Below are positions 54,826 to 64,000 of a DNA stretch of 64,000 nt, piece after piece. The position numbers and the translations under genes were made by a program. The notes below the pieces were generated by a model that saw only the letters and a program-made list of their open reading frames with translations, searched no databases and was not told where the DNA came from. Position 1 is the first letter of the stretch, and every line of letters starts with the position of its first letter. Source of the DNA: Pseudomonas viridiflava (lineage in GTDB: Bacteria; Pseudomonadota; Gammaproteobacteria; Pseudomonadales; Pseudomonadaceae); assembly GCF_900582195.1 (NCBI RefSeq), contig NZ_UTHA01000297.1, forward strand, positions 1 to 64,000, in the 5' to 3' direction.

Positions 54826-55572
54826 ATGTCGCTTTTCAAAATTGCCTCCGTGGCCGCCATTGCCCTGACTCTGGGCGCCTGTGCCAGCCTGTTCCAGCCC
54901 AACTACCGCACGCCGCTTGAGACCACCCGCGACGCGTCGGAACAGCTTAAGCCTGGATGTTCCAATCCTGATTGCCCGTTGGTGAACATCGACACTCTGC
55001 GCTTCCCGGCAGAGCCTGCGCTGGACGGCATCATCGAAAAACGCCTGCTGCAAATGACCCGCACCGAGAAAAACGCGCCGGTGGCGCCGACGCTCGCCGC
55101 TTACCGCGATCAGTTTCTGGCCAGTGCCGGCCCGCGCAACAGCAGCTACCTGCAAGCGAAAGTACGCGAGCAGCATGACGGCTTGGTGATCATTGAGGTA
55201 TCGAGCTACCTCGACACCGGCGGCGCGCATGGCAATCCGGGTCGCGGTTTCATCAACTATTCGCGCCAGCAGCACAAAGTGCTGAACCTGTCCGACATGC
55301 TGATGCCGGGTCAGGAAGAGGCGTTCTGGAAGGCAGCGCAAGTGGCGCACAACAGCTGGTTGATCAGCACCAAGCTCGATCAGGAGCCGGAGTTCGTGGC
55401 GAACTGGCCGTTCGTGAAAACCCCGAACGTGGCGCTGACGTATGGTGGCGTGATCCTCAAGTACGACGTGACCACCATCGCGCCTTACGCGCTGGGCCAC
55501 GTCGAACTGAAGATTCCTTATCCGCGTCTGAACGGCATTCTCAAGCCTGAGCTGTTTCCCGGCCGTAACTGA
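54826..55572 (+). CDS. Lipoprotein with DUF3298/RsiV-like domain
   Basis: A 248-residue lipoprotein with lipobox LGAC (C19). The rest resembles the DUF3298/RsiV family (IEVSSYLDTGGAHGNPGRG, LNLSDMLMPG, TTIAPYALGHVELKIPY). AAAGGA lies before the start. It stands alone on the plus strand; its last 32 bases overlap the end of the convergent transporter gene. Confidence 0.82.
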   Translation: MSLFKIASVAAIALTLGACASLFQPNYRTPLETTRDASEQLKPGCSNPDCPLVNIDTLRFPAEPALDGIIEKRLLQMTRTEKNAPVAPTLAAYRDQFLASAGPRNSSYLQAKVREQHDGLVIIEVSSYLDTGGAHGNPGRGFINYSRQQHKVLNLSDMLMPGQEEAFWKAAQVAHNSWLISTKLDQEPEFVANWPFVKTPNVALTYGGVILKYDVTTIAPYALGHVELKIPYPRLNGILKPELFPGRN

Positions 55573-56833
55573 AGGCCCGGCCCAGCACCAGTTGCAACAG
55601 CCCTGCCAGGACCAGCGCCGGCAGGGTTGCGCCGACATCCGGATACAGATTCGCCAGCAAGTGGTAGGTGCTCACGCCACCCAGCCACGCCAACAACGCC
55701 GGCCAGCGCAATGCGGTCGAAGCGACCTGAGCGCTGCGCTTGCGCAGGATGAAGTGATCGACCAGCACCACGCCGAACAGCGGCGCAAACACCGAACCGA
55801 TCAACAGCAGAAAATTCTGGTACTGCGCCAACGGCGCCAGCAGTGCGATCAGCGTGCAGATCACGCCAATAGCCAAGGCCAGATGCTCGACCTTCAGACG
55901 CAACAGAATCCCGCTGGAGACCGCGGCCGAGTGAATGTCGGCGAAGGCGTTTTCCGACTCATCCAGCAGAATCAGCAGCAACGGAATGCCCAGACCTGCA
56001 CCGGCCAGTGCCAGCAGCAACGCGTTGACTTCACCGCTTGGCGCGAACGCAAGCGTGTAAGCGACGCCAAGGCTCATCAGCCAGAAGTTGCCGATAAAGA
56101 AACCGACCGCAGTGCCACCAAAAACATTCTTCGCACGCTTGCCGAATCGCGAGTAGTCGGCGATCAGCGGCAGCCACGACAGCGGCATTGCAATAGCGAT
56201 GTCGAAGCCCACGGCAAACGGCATCGAACCGTCACCGGCACGCGACCAGAGATCAGCCAGATCAGCTTTGGCGAACAGGTTCCAGGTCAGCCAAAGGCAC
56301 GCCGCCAGTAACAGCCAGATGCCCCACTTGCGCAGGATCTGCCGCACGAAAGTCAGTGGCCCGCTGACCGCGAGCAAGGTCGCCAGCGCGCCGAAAAACA
56401 GCGTCCACAACACCGGGTTCGACCACAGCGAACCTTCGCTGAACGCGCGGGTACCGAGCAGGCTGGCCGCATCGCGCATGACGATGATTTCGAACGAGCC
56501 CCAACCGATCAGTTGCAGCAGATTGAGCAACGCCGGCAGGCTCGCGCCTTTGCTGCCGAGGCTCAGTTTGAGGGCGGCCATCGACGACAGGCCGGTATCG
56601 CTGCCGATCACGCCGACGGCGGCCAGCAACAGTACGCCGACCAGCGTGCCGAGGAAAATCGCCAGCAGCGAACCGGACAGACCCAGACCGGGCGCGAGCA
56701 ATGCGCCGGTCTGCAACACCATCAGGCCGATGCCGAGGGAAAACCACAGGGAAAACAGATCACGACCGCCGAACACACGCTTGTCGGCGGGTACGGCGAG
56801 GTCGGGGGAATAAGTGCTGGGTTGAATGCTCAA
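55541..56833 (-). CDS. cytX: CytX-like NCS1 transporter, probable hydroxymethylpyrimidine importer
   Basis: A 430-residue permease of the nucleobase:cation symporter-1 family with about 12 helices. It follows thiC on the same strand, and NCS1 proteins linked to thiamine genes (CytX) are predicted to import hydroxymethylpyrimidine. The start is TTG at 56833, since the next methionine is inside a helix; the ribosome site is poor. A REP doublet lies between it and thiC, which could lower its share of the transcript. Substrate assignment is by context. Confidence 0.75.
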   Translation of the reverse strand: MSIQPSTYSPDLAVPADKRVFGGRDLFSLWFSLGIGLMVLQTGALLAPGLGLSGSLLAIFLGTLVGVLLLAAVGVIGSDTGLSSMAALKLSLGSKGASLPALLNLLQLIGWGSFEIIVMRDAASLLGTRAFSEGSLWSNPVLWTLFFGALATLLAVSGPLTFVRQILRKWGIWLLLAACLWLTWNLFAKADLADLWSRAGDGSMPFAVGFDIAIAMPLSWLPLIADYSRFGKRAKNVFGGTAVGFFIGNFWLMSLGVAYTLAFAPSGEVNALLLALAGAGLGIPLLLILLDESENAFADIHSAAVSSGILLRLKVEHLALAIGVICTLIALLAPLAQYQNFLLLIGSVFAPLFGVVLVDHFILRKRSAQVASTALRWPALLAWLGGVSTYHLLANLYPDVGATLPALVLAGLLQLVLGRAFSYGRETAQA

Positions 56834-56890
56834 GGGTGTTATCTCGGAGGAGTATTTTTTTCATTGAAATCTCAGGTGTCTGTTCTGACG

Positions 56891-56958
56891 CCTTCGCGAG
56901 CAAGCTCGCTCCCACAGTTGAAATGCATTCCAATGTGGGAGCGAGCTTGCTCGCGAAG
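56891..56958. repeat. REP doublet between thiC and cytX
   Basis: Facing REP cores (CTTCGCGAGCAAGCTCGC and GCGAGCTTGCTCGCGAAG) around a 24-base centre containing ATGCATTCCAAT. The pair is nearly perfect and should fold into a stable hairpin in the thiC-cytX message. Confidence 0.9.
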
Positions 56959-56992
56959 GGTCCATCACAGGCACCATCAATGTCAGGTCAGA

Positions 56993-58882
<1,890 letters not shown>

Positions 58883-59040
58883 CACGGGCTCTCCAGACAG
58901 CATCCAGGCAGTGGATTGTCGGAGCAGAACCTGAAAGGCACGGACGCACCAGGACCGGTGCTGTGCATCGTCGTCGAGCGTTCGATTGTCGAACAATATC
59001 CCGGACGAAGCACAAGAGGACTCGCCGGGTGACGAGAAAT

Positions 59041-59132
59041 CTTGTTCCCTACGCAGGCGCTAACCTGATCAGGTTCAACGGGATCCGAAATTATTCGATC
59101 TCAGCCTCATAGCAAGGCACCCCGACAAGAAC
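59041..59132 (-). promoter_or_regulatory. TPP riboswitch (THI element) of thiC
   Basis: On the minus strand the conserved parts occur in order: TGTCGGGGTGCC, then GGCTGAGATC, then GATCCCGTTGAACCTGATC, then AGGTTAGCGCC with a closing TGCGTAGGGAACAAG. These match the thiamine pyrophosphate aptamer. It lies 158 bases before the thiC start. Binding of TPP should reduce thiC expression. Confidence 0.95.
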
Positions 59133-59138
59133 CCGGCC

Positions 59139-59168
59139 AGTCTAGACACAACCGGCAAAGAACGCCAA
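59139..59168 (-). promoter_or_regulatory. Possible promoter of thiC
   Basis: On the minus strand TTGGCG and TAGACT are 18 bases apart and lie just upstream of the riboswitch. Each matches four of six consensus positions, so the call rests mainly on position. Confidence 0.35.
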
Positions 59169-59340
59169 CACCGCAGCAAACACCATGATGAATGGCGCAA
59201 ATACACAGGTTGGGCCGATTGTTGTGATCGGTTTGCGCAACTACACTCGCTTTGCCCCGCCACGCCTTGACGCTGCGGGGCCTGCGCCTTACCTTTGGCG
59301 CCCGGATTACTTCCATAATATTAATGCTAGGGATCGCCTC

Positions 59341-60774
59341 ATGCTGCGCAAACTCTCACTGGCTGTTGCCGTGTCTTGTGCGTCCAACGCAATGGCCTGG
59401 GCAGCAGAAGCGCCTTTGTCGACCAAAACCGATCTGGTCAGCGTCTATCAGGAAGCGGTCGACAACAACGCCGACCTGGCCGCGGCCCGTGCCCAGTACG
59501 GCGCACAGAAAGAAGTGGTGCCACAGGCCCGCGCCGGGTTGCTGCCGAATCTGTCGGGCGGCGCCGAAGTGGCCAATGTGCGCACGTCGATCGATCAGCC
59601 TTCGGCCACCGCCAACCGCAGTGCGCATTCCTACCAGGCGACCCTGGCCCAGCCGCTGTTCCGCGCCGATCGCTGGTTCCAGTACCAGGCCGCGAAAGAC
59701 GTCAACGAGCAAGCCGCCCTGCAACTGTCGGCGACTGAGCAGAACCTGATCCTGCAATCGGCCGAAAGCTATTTCAACGTGCTGCGCAGCCAGGACAACC
59801 TCGCCTCGACCAAGGCCGAAGAAGCCGCGTTCAAGCGCCAGCTCGATCAGTCCAACGAGCGCTTCGACGTCGGCCTGTCGGACAAGACCGACGTGCTGCA
59901 ATCGCAAGCCAGCTACGACACCGCACGGGCCAACCGCATCGTTGCCCAACGTCAGGTCGATGATGCCTTCGAAGCGCTGATCACCCTGACCAACCGCCAG
60001 TACAACTCGATTCAGGGCATCGTCCATACGCTGCCGATCCTGCCGCCGGCACCAAACGATGCGAAGTCCTGGGTCGACACGGCGGCGCGGCAGAACCTCA
60101 ATCTGCTCGCCAGCAACTACGCGGTCAGCTCCGCCGAGCAGACCCTCAAGCAACGCAAGGCCGGCCATTTGCCGACCCTCGATGCCGTGGCCAAATACGA
60201 AAAGGGCGACAATGACGCCCTCGGCTTTTCCAACCCGAACGCCTTTGGCGTGCCGTATCGTGACAACGTCGAGCAGAGCACAGTCGGCTTGCAACTGAAT
60301 ATCCCGATCTACAGCGGCGGACTGACCAGCTCGCAAGTGCGCCAGTCGTATGAGCAACTGAATCAGAGCGAACAACAGCGCGAATCCCTGCGTCGGCAGA
60401 TCGTCGAGAACACCCGCAACCTGCACCGCGCAGTGAACACCGACGTCGAGCAAGTGCAGGCGCGCCGCCAGTCGATCATCTCCAACCAGAGCGCGGTGGA
60501 AGCCACGGAAATCGGTTATCAGGTCGGTACGCGCAACATCGTTGACGTGCTCGATGCGCAGCGTCAGCTGTACACCTCGGTGCGCAACTACAACAACACG
60601 CGCTACGACTACATTCTCGACAACCTGCGCTTGAAGCAGGCGGCGGGGACGTTGAACCCGGGGGATCTGGAAGATCTGCGACGGTATCTGAAGGCTGACT
60701 ACAACCCGGACAAGGACTTCCTCCCGCCGGATCTGGCCAAGGCTGCCGAGGCGCAGCTCAAGGCCCGGCCTTAA
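59341..60774 (+). CDS. tolC: TolC family outer membrane protein
   Basis: A 477-residue outer-membrane efflux channel. A signal peptide covers about residues 1-21. Two internal repeats of the TolC fold are visible, each with SYQATLAQPLF/VGLQLNIPIYSGG-type strands followed by long helices. It would form the exit duct for type I secretion or RND pumps; no pump genes are adjacent. Confidence 0.92.
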   Translation: MLRKLSLAVAVSCASNAMAWAAEAPLSTKTDLVSVYQEAVDNNADLAAARAQYGAQKEVVPQARAGLLPNLSGGAEVANVRTSIDQPSATANRSAHSYQATLAQPLFRADRWFQYQAAKDVNEQAALQLSATEQNLILQSAESYFNVLRSQDNLASTKAEEAAFKRQLDQSNERFDVGLSDKTDVLQSQASYDTARANRIVAQRQVDDAFEALITLTNRQYNSIQGIVHTLPILPPAPNDAKSWVDTAARQNLNLLASNYAVSSAEQTLKQRKAGHLPTLDAVAKYEKGDNDALGFSNPNAFGVPYRDNVEQSTVGLQLNIPIYSGGLTSSQVRQSYEQLNQSEQQRESLRRQIVENTRNLHRAVNTDVEQVQARRQSIISNQSAVEATEIGYQVGTRNIVDVLDAQRQLYTSVRNYNNTRYDYILDNLRLKQAAGTLNPGDLEDLRRYLKADYNPDKDFLPPDLAKAAEAQLKARP

Positions 60775-60786
60775 GCCTTAAAAAAA

Positions 60787-60854
60787 GATCGCAGCGTGCC
60801 GCAGCGCCTACAGGAAAATACATTCCAATGTAGGAGCTGCCGAAGGCTGCGATC
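60787..60854. repeat. Type-2 REP doublet between tolC and waaA
   Basis: A different repeat from the main REP family: GATCGCAGC...GCCTACA on the left and TGTAGGAGCTGCCGAAGGCTGCGATC on the right form an imperfect hairpin. An A run lies on the left and TCTCTTT on the right, so it may serve as the terminator for both convergent genes. Confidence 0.8.
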
Positions 60855-60861
60855 TCTTTGC

Positions 60862-62136
60862 TTACTTGATCAATCTGCCCAAACCATCCAGCAAACGCTG
60901 CAGCGCGCCCTGATTGCGGCGCATTACCGCCAGCCCGGCCTCGGCCATACGCTGCGCATCACGCGGCAATTCGAACAAGCGCTGAACTTCCACGGCCAGC
61001 CCTTCGGCATCATCGATCTCGGCCAATGCCCCGGCTTCACGCAATTGCGCGGCGATGTCGAGGAAGTTGAACAGGTGCGGGCCGCTGATCACTGGCTTGG
61101 CCAAGGCTGCCGGCTCCAGCAGATTGTGCCCGCCGTTAGGCACCAGGCTGCCGCCGACAAACGCACTGTCCGCCAGTGCGTAGAGAAACAGCAATTCACC
61201 CATGGTGTCGCCGAGCAGCACGGATGTCTGTGCATCGACATTGCTCCCGGTCGAACGCCGCACCGTGGCAAAGCCTTCGCGCTGGCACAGTTCGAACACT
61301 GAATTGAAGCGTTCCGGGTGACGCGGCACCAGAATCAGCAACGCATCCGGGTGATTGGCCAGCAAACGACGATGGGCGTCGAGGATCACTTCGTCCTCGC
61401 CTTCGTGGGTGCTGGCGGCGATCCACACCGGACGCTCCAGCGCCTGCCATTGGCCACGTAGTTCAGCGGCGCGTTGCAGCAGTTGCGGGTCGATGGTCAG
61501 GTCGAACTTGATCGAACCGGTGACTTCGACTGTCTCTGCACGCGCGCCGAGATTACGGAAGCGCTGGGCTTCAGCTTCGGTCTGTACGGCGAAAAAGCTC
61601 ATTTCGGCAAGCATCGGCGCGGTCAGCTTGCTGAAGCGGCCATAGCCTCGCGCCGAACGCTCGGACAACCGTCCATTGGCCAGCGCCACCGGAATCCCGC
61701 GTTTGGCGCACTGATGAATGTGGTTGGGCCATAGCTCGGTTTCCATGATCACCGCAAGCTTGGGCTGAGCGCGATCAAGAAACCGCGCCGCCGCACACGG
61801 CAAGTCGTAGGGCAGATAGCAATGCTGGATGCGCGGCTCATTGGCGAACAGCGCCTGAATCCGTTCCGATCCGGTCGGCGTCATGCAGGTCACGGTGATT
61901 GGCAGCTGTGGATAACGTTGCAGCAAGGCGCGGATCATCGGCGCCGCAGCAATGCTTTCGCCCACCGATACCGCGTGCACCCAGATGCCGCCAGGTTGCA
62001 GTTTCGGCATCCCGTAGGAGAAACGTTCGCCAATCCGTTTGGCATACGCCGGCGCCTTGCGTGCGCGCAGCCACAACCGAATCGCCACCAATGGCAGCCC
62101 CAGGTAAAACAGCGCGGTGTAGAGAGTTCTATTCAT
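60862..62136 (-). CDS. waaA: 3-deoxy-D-manno-octulosonic acid transferase
   Basis: A 424-residue GT30 glycosyltransferase anchored to the inner membrane by an N-terminal helix. It adds Kdo to lipid A precursor, the first sugars of the lipopolysaccharide core. Recognisable features are WVHAVSVGES near the start, ETELWPN in the middle, and GGSLVPNGGHN and EPAA near the C-terminal nucleotide site. Start MNRTLYT gives the usual length. A LysR gene lies 11 bases upstream. Confidence 0.95.
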   Translation of the reverse strand: MNRTLYTALFYLGLPLVAIRLWLRARKAPAYAKRIGERFSYGMPKLQPGGIWVHAVSVGESIAAAPMIRALLQRYPQLPITVTCMTPTGSERIQALFANEPRIQHCYLPYDLPCAAARFLDRAQPKLAVIMETELWPNHIHQCAKRGIPVALANGRLSERSARGYGRFSKLTAPMLAEMSFFAVQTEAEAQRFRNLGARAETVEVTGSIKFDLTIDPQLLQRAAELRGQWQALERPVWIAASTHEGEDEVILDAHRRLLANHPDALLILVPRHPERFNSVFELCQREGFATVRRSTGSNVDAQTSVLLGDTMGELLFLYALADSAFVGGSLVPNGGHNLLEPAALAKPVISGPHLFNFLDIAAQLREAGALAEIDDAEGLAVEVQRLFELPRDAQRMAEAGLAVMRRNQGALQRLLDGLGRLIK

Positions 62137-62147
62137 GGCGGCGGAGT

Positions 62148-63044
62148 TTATCGACTTTTGTCGCCGATCGCGCGCAAGTGCACGGCAAAACGTTCGGCCA
62201 GCCAGCGCGCGGCCGGGCCGAGTGGCTCGTCGCGGCGCCAGACCAGTTCCACCACCAGCGCTGGCGGCGTCCATTCGCTGTCGAGTTCGACCATCAAGCC
62301 CTGATAGGCCGAGTACTGCACCACATGGCGCGGCAACCAGGCCCAGCCGAGATCGCGCACCAGCCATTCGGACATGACGTAGAAACTGTCGGCACGCCAT
62401 ACCTGCGGGCTGGCCGGTTCGTTGCCGGGATAGACGCTGGTTTGCGTCGACATCAACAATTGCCGGTGTTGGGCCAGTTGCTGGCAGGTGACGTAAGACT
62501 GCTTCGCCAGCGGATGATTGATCCCGCAAACCGTGACCATTTCCACACTGCCGAGCACGCGGCGCTCCAGCGCTTCAGGGATTTCGTCGTGATAAAACAG
62601 CAGGCCGAGATCGGCACGACGTTCGACCAGTTTGTGCGCAACCTCGCCTTGCGCGGCGCTGGTCAGTTGCACTTCAAGGCTGGGGAACTGCTCGGCCAGT
62701 TCGCCGAAGCTTTCCACCAGAGCCTGATACGGCATCGCCTCATCCTGAGCCACGCGCAGTTGCGCTTCCTGGCCGCGCAGCATCGCCATCGCCCGGCCGT
62801 TAAGGCGCTCGCATTGGCGCAAGACTTCCCGTGCCTCTTCGAGCAAGGCTTCGCCCGCCTCGGTGAGCGTTGGTTGGCGGCCGCTGCTACGCTCGAACAG
62901 GCTGACGCCCAGGTCCTCTTCAAGCATGGCAATCGCGCTGCTGATTGCCGACTGCGCTTTGCGCTGCTGGCGCGCCACGGCGGAAAACGAGCGATGTTCG
63001 GCGACATCGACAAACACCCGAAGTTGATCCAGATTCCACTGCAT
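62148..63044 (-). CDS. LysR-family transcriptional regulator
   Basis: A 298-residue regulator with an N-terminal winged helix (about 1-60: NLDQLRVFVDVAEHRSFSAVA) and a substrate-binding effector domain. The start is taken at MQWNLDQ; six codons more are possible (63062). It diverges from the SMR exporter gene across 110 bases and may control it, as LysR proteins often do with divergent neighbours. The effector is unknown. Confidence 0.9.
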   Translation of the reverse strand: MQWNLDQLRVFVDVAEHRSFSAVARQQRKAQSAISSAIAMLEEDLGVSLFERSSGRQPTLTEAGEALLEEAREVLRQCERLNGRAMAMLRGQEAQLRVAQDEAMPYQALVESFGELAEQFPSLEVQLTSAAQGEVAHKLVERRADLGLLFYHDEIPEALERRVLGSVEMVTVCGINHPLAKQSYVTCQQLAQHRQLLMSTQTSVYPGNEPASPQVWRADSFYVMSEWLVRDLGWAWLPRHVVQYSAYQGLMVELDSEWTPPALVVELVWRRDEPLGPAARWLAERFAVHLRAIGDKSR

Positions 63045-63154
63045 GCTGATTCGCCAACCCATCTTCAGAACAGATAGGTAATGACTTTACCCCATCTGGT
63101 GAATCACTAGAATGCCGCCTCAGCAAGCAACGTTTTACATTGAGGATTTGAACC

Positions 63155-63487
63155 ATGAACGCCTACGCCTACCTGGCCATTGCCATCTGCGCCGAAGTGA
63201 TCGCCACTGTGTCGATGAAAGCCGTCAAAGGCATCAGCACGCCGCTGCCATTGGTGCTGGTCATCGTCGGTTACGCGATTGCATTCTGGATGCTGACGCT
63301 GGTGGTGCGCACCGTTCCGGTCGGCGTCGCCTATGCAGTCTGGGCGGGGATGGGCATTGTGATGGTCAGCGTCGCGGCGCTGTTCATTTACGGGCAGAAG
63401 CTGGATATTCCGGCGATGCTGGGGATGGCGCTGATCGTGCTCGGCGTTGTCGTGATCCAGCTGTTCTCGAAAACTGCCGGCCACTAA
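63155..63487 (+). CDS. Small multidrug resistance (SMR) family exporter
   Basis: A 110-residue protein with four membrane helices. The essential glutamate E14 is in the first helix (ICAEVIATVSMKA). The AYAVWAGMGIV segment in the third helix is closer to EmrE-type exporters than to guanidinium exporters. It would pump cationic compounds in exchange for protons as a dimer. TGAGGA lies before the start. Confidence 0.92.
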   Translation: MNAYAYLAIAICAEVIATVSMKAVKGISTPLPLVLVIVGYAIAFWMLTLVVRTVPVGVAYAVWAGMGIVMVSVAALFIYGQKLDIPAMLGMALIVLGVVVIQLFSKTAGH

Positions 63488-63504
63488 AATCCAACCACAA
63501 TCAC

Positions 63505-63594
63505 TGTGGGAGCGAGCTTGCTCGCGAAAGCGGTTCGTCAGACGCATGATTGCTATCTGACACACCCTCTTCGCGAGCAGGCTCGCTCCCACAT
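63505..63594. repeat. REP doublet, opposite arrangement
   Basis: A plus-strand REP core (GTGGGAGCGAGCTTGCTCGC) at 63506 is followed 43 bases later by a minus-strand core (63570-63592). This is the reverse order of the other REP pairs in the window, which have the minus-strand core first. Confidence 0.88.
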
Positions 63595-63687
63595 TTGGAT
63601 TTGTGTTCGGCCTGTTGATCATCGACAAATCCGCCCCTTTCCCGAGTCTGTATACTGCGCCCTCGTCTTGAACACTGAGGTCGCTGC

Positions 63688-64000
63688 ATGCCATCCGTTA
63701 TTTCCACCGACGTTCTGATTGTCGGCGCTGGTGTCGCCGGCCTCTGGCTGAACGCGCGCCTGCGCCGCCAGGGTTTTTCGACCGTGCTGGTGGAAAGCGC
63801 CAGCCTCGGCGGCGGGCAGAGTGTGAAGTCCCAGGGCATCATCCACGGCGGCGCCAAATACGCGCTGCACGGCGCGCTGACCGGTGCCTCGGAAGCCATC
63901 GCCGACATGCCGCGCCGCTGGCGTGAAGCGCTGGCCGGTACCGGCGAGTTGGACCTGTCCGGCGTGCGCCTGCTGTCCGAGGCGCATTACCTGTGGTCGC
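63688..64000 (+). CDS. FAD-dependent oxidoreductase (3' truncated by window edge)
   Basis: The first 104 residues of a flavoprotein. The dinucleotide-binding motif GAGVAG is at residues 13-18, with an acidic residue at the end of the second strand (VLVESASLGGG), followed by SQGIIHGGAKY, typical of the DAO-type fold. The substrate cannot be told from this part. The neighbourhood (waaA, LysR, SMR, then this gene) is conserved in pseudomonads as I recall it. Confidence 0.85.
   Translation, partial: MPSVISTDVLIVGAGVAGLWLNARLRRQGFSTVLVESASLGGGQSVKSQGIIHGGAKYALHGALTGASEAIADMPRRWREALAGTGELDLSGVRLLSEAHYLWS

Overview
This window is chromosomal DNA of a Pseudomonas, most likely of the P. fluorescens group. 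The gene order (purA, hisZ, hflC, hflK, hflX, hfq, miaA, mutL, amiB, tsaE, nnrE/D, queG ... orn, rsgA, motB, motA, HDOD gene, rhdA, psd, PilZ-type gene, serB, AhpA gene, parC, pepsin-like protease, phytase-like protein, parE, yqiA, cpdA, DUF1249 gene, nudF, lipoprotein, thiC, tolC, waaA, LysR gene, SMR gene, FAD gene) matches, from memory, the PA4938-PA4991 stretch of P. aeruginosa. The intergenic REP repeats (core GTGGGAGCGAGCTTGCTCGC) are of the kind seen in P. fluorescens-type genomes. These are readings by eye; no database search was run.

Region by region. 1-0.5 kb: two tandem tRNA-Leu(CAG) copies, the first cut by the window edge, with a promoter and terminators. 0.5-3.1 kb: an Fe(III)-type ABC importer (binding protein and fused permease) without an adjacent ATPase. 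3.2-5.1 kb: a chemoreceptor. 5.3-18.2 kb: the minus-strand housekeeping block from nnrE/D and tsaE through amiB, mutL, miaA, hfq, hflX, hflK and hflC to hisZ and purA, with 0-13 base overlaps or abutments in several places and a terminator after hflC. queG diverges from it.

19.3-31.3 kb is the accessory segment. It sits between queG and orn, which are neighbours in P. aeruginosa as I recall it. It holds a 1589-residue RHS/YD-repeat protein with a variable C-terminal tip and no visible immunity gene, an 809-residue leucine-rich-repeat protein resembling NEL-type effectors but lacking the ligase domain, three paralogous ~330-residue proteins of unknown function, and a TRIC/UPF0126 membrane protein. 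All six are on the minus strand. This is the best candidate for an undescribed system: a possible toxin locus with a repeated accessory protein family.

31.6-55.6 kb returns to conserved genes: RNA turnover (orn), ribosome assembly (rsgA), a sterol-desaturase-like membrane enzyme, the flagellar stator (motAB, with a good FliA-type promoter), phospholipid synthesis (psd), serine synthesis (serB), topoisomerase IV (parC, parE), cAMP and ADP-ribose turnover (cpdA, nudF). Two ~175-bp elements with 21-bp terminal inverted repeats lie in intergenic gaps here. 55.5-59.1 kb is a thiamine block: TPP riboswitch, thiC and a CytX-like HMP transporter. 59.3-64 kb has tolC, waaA (convergent across a second type of REP element), a LysR regulator divergent from an SMR exporter, and the start of an FAD oxidoreductase.
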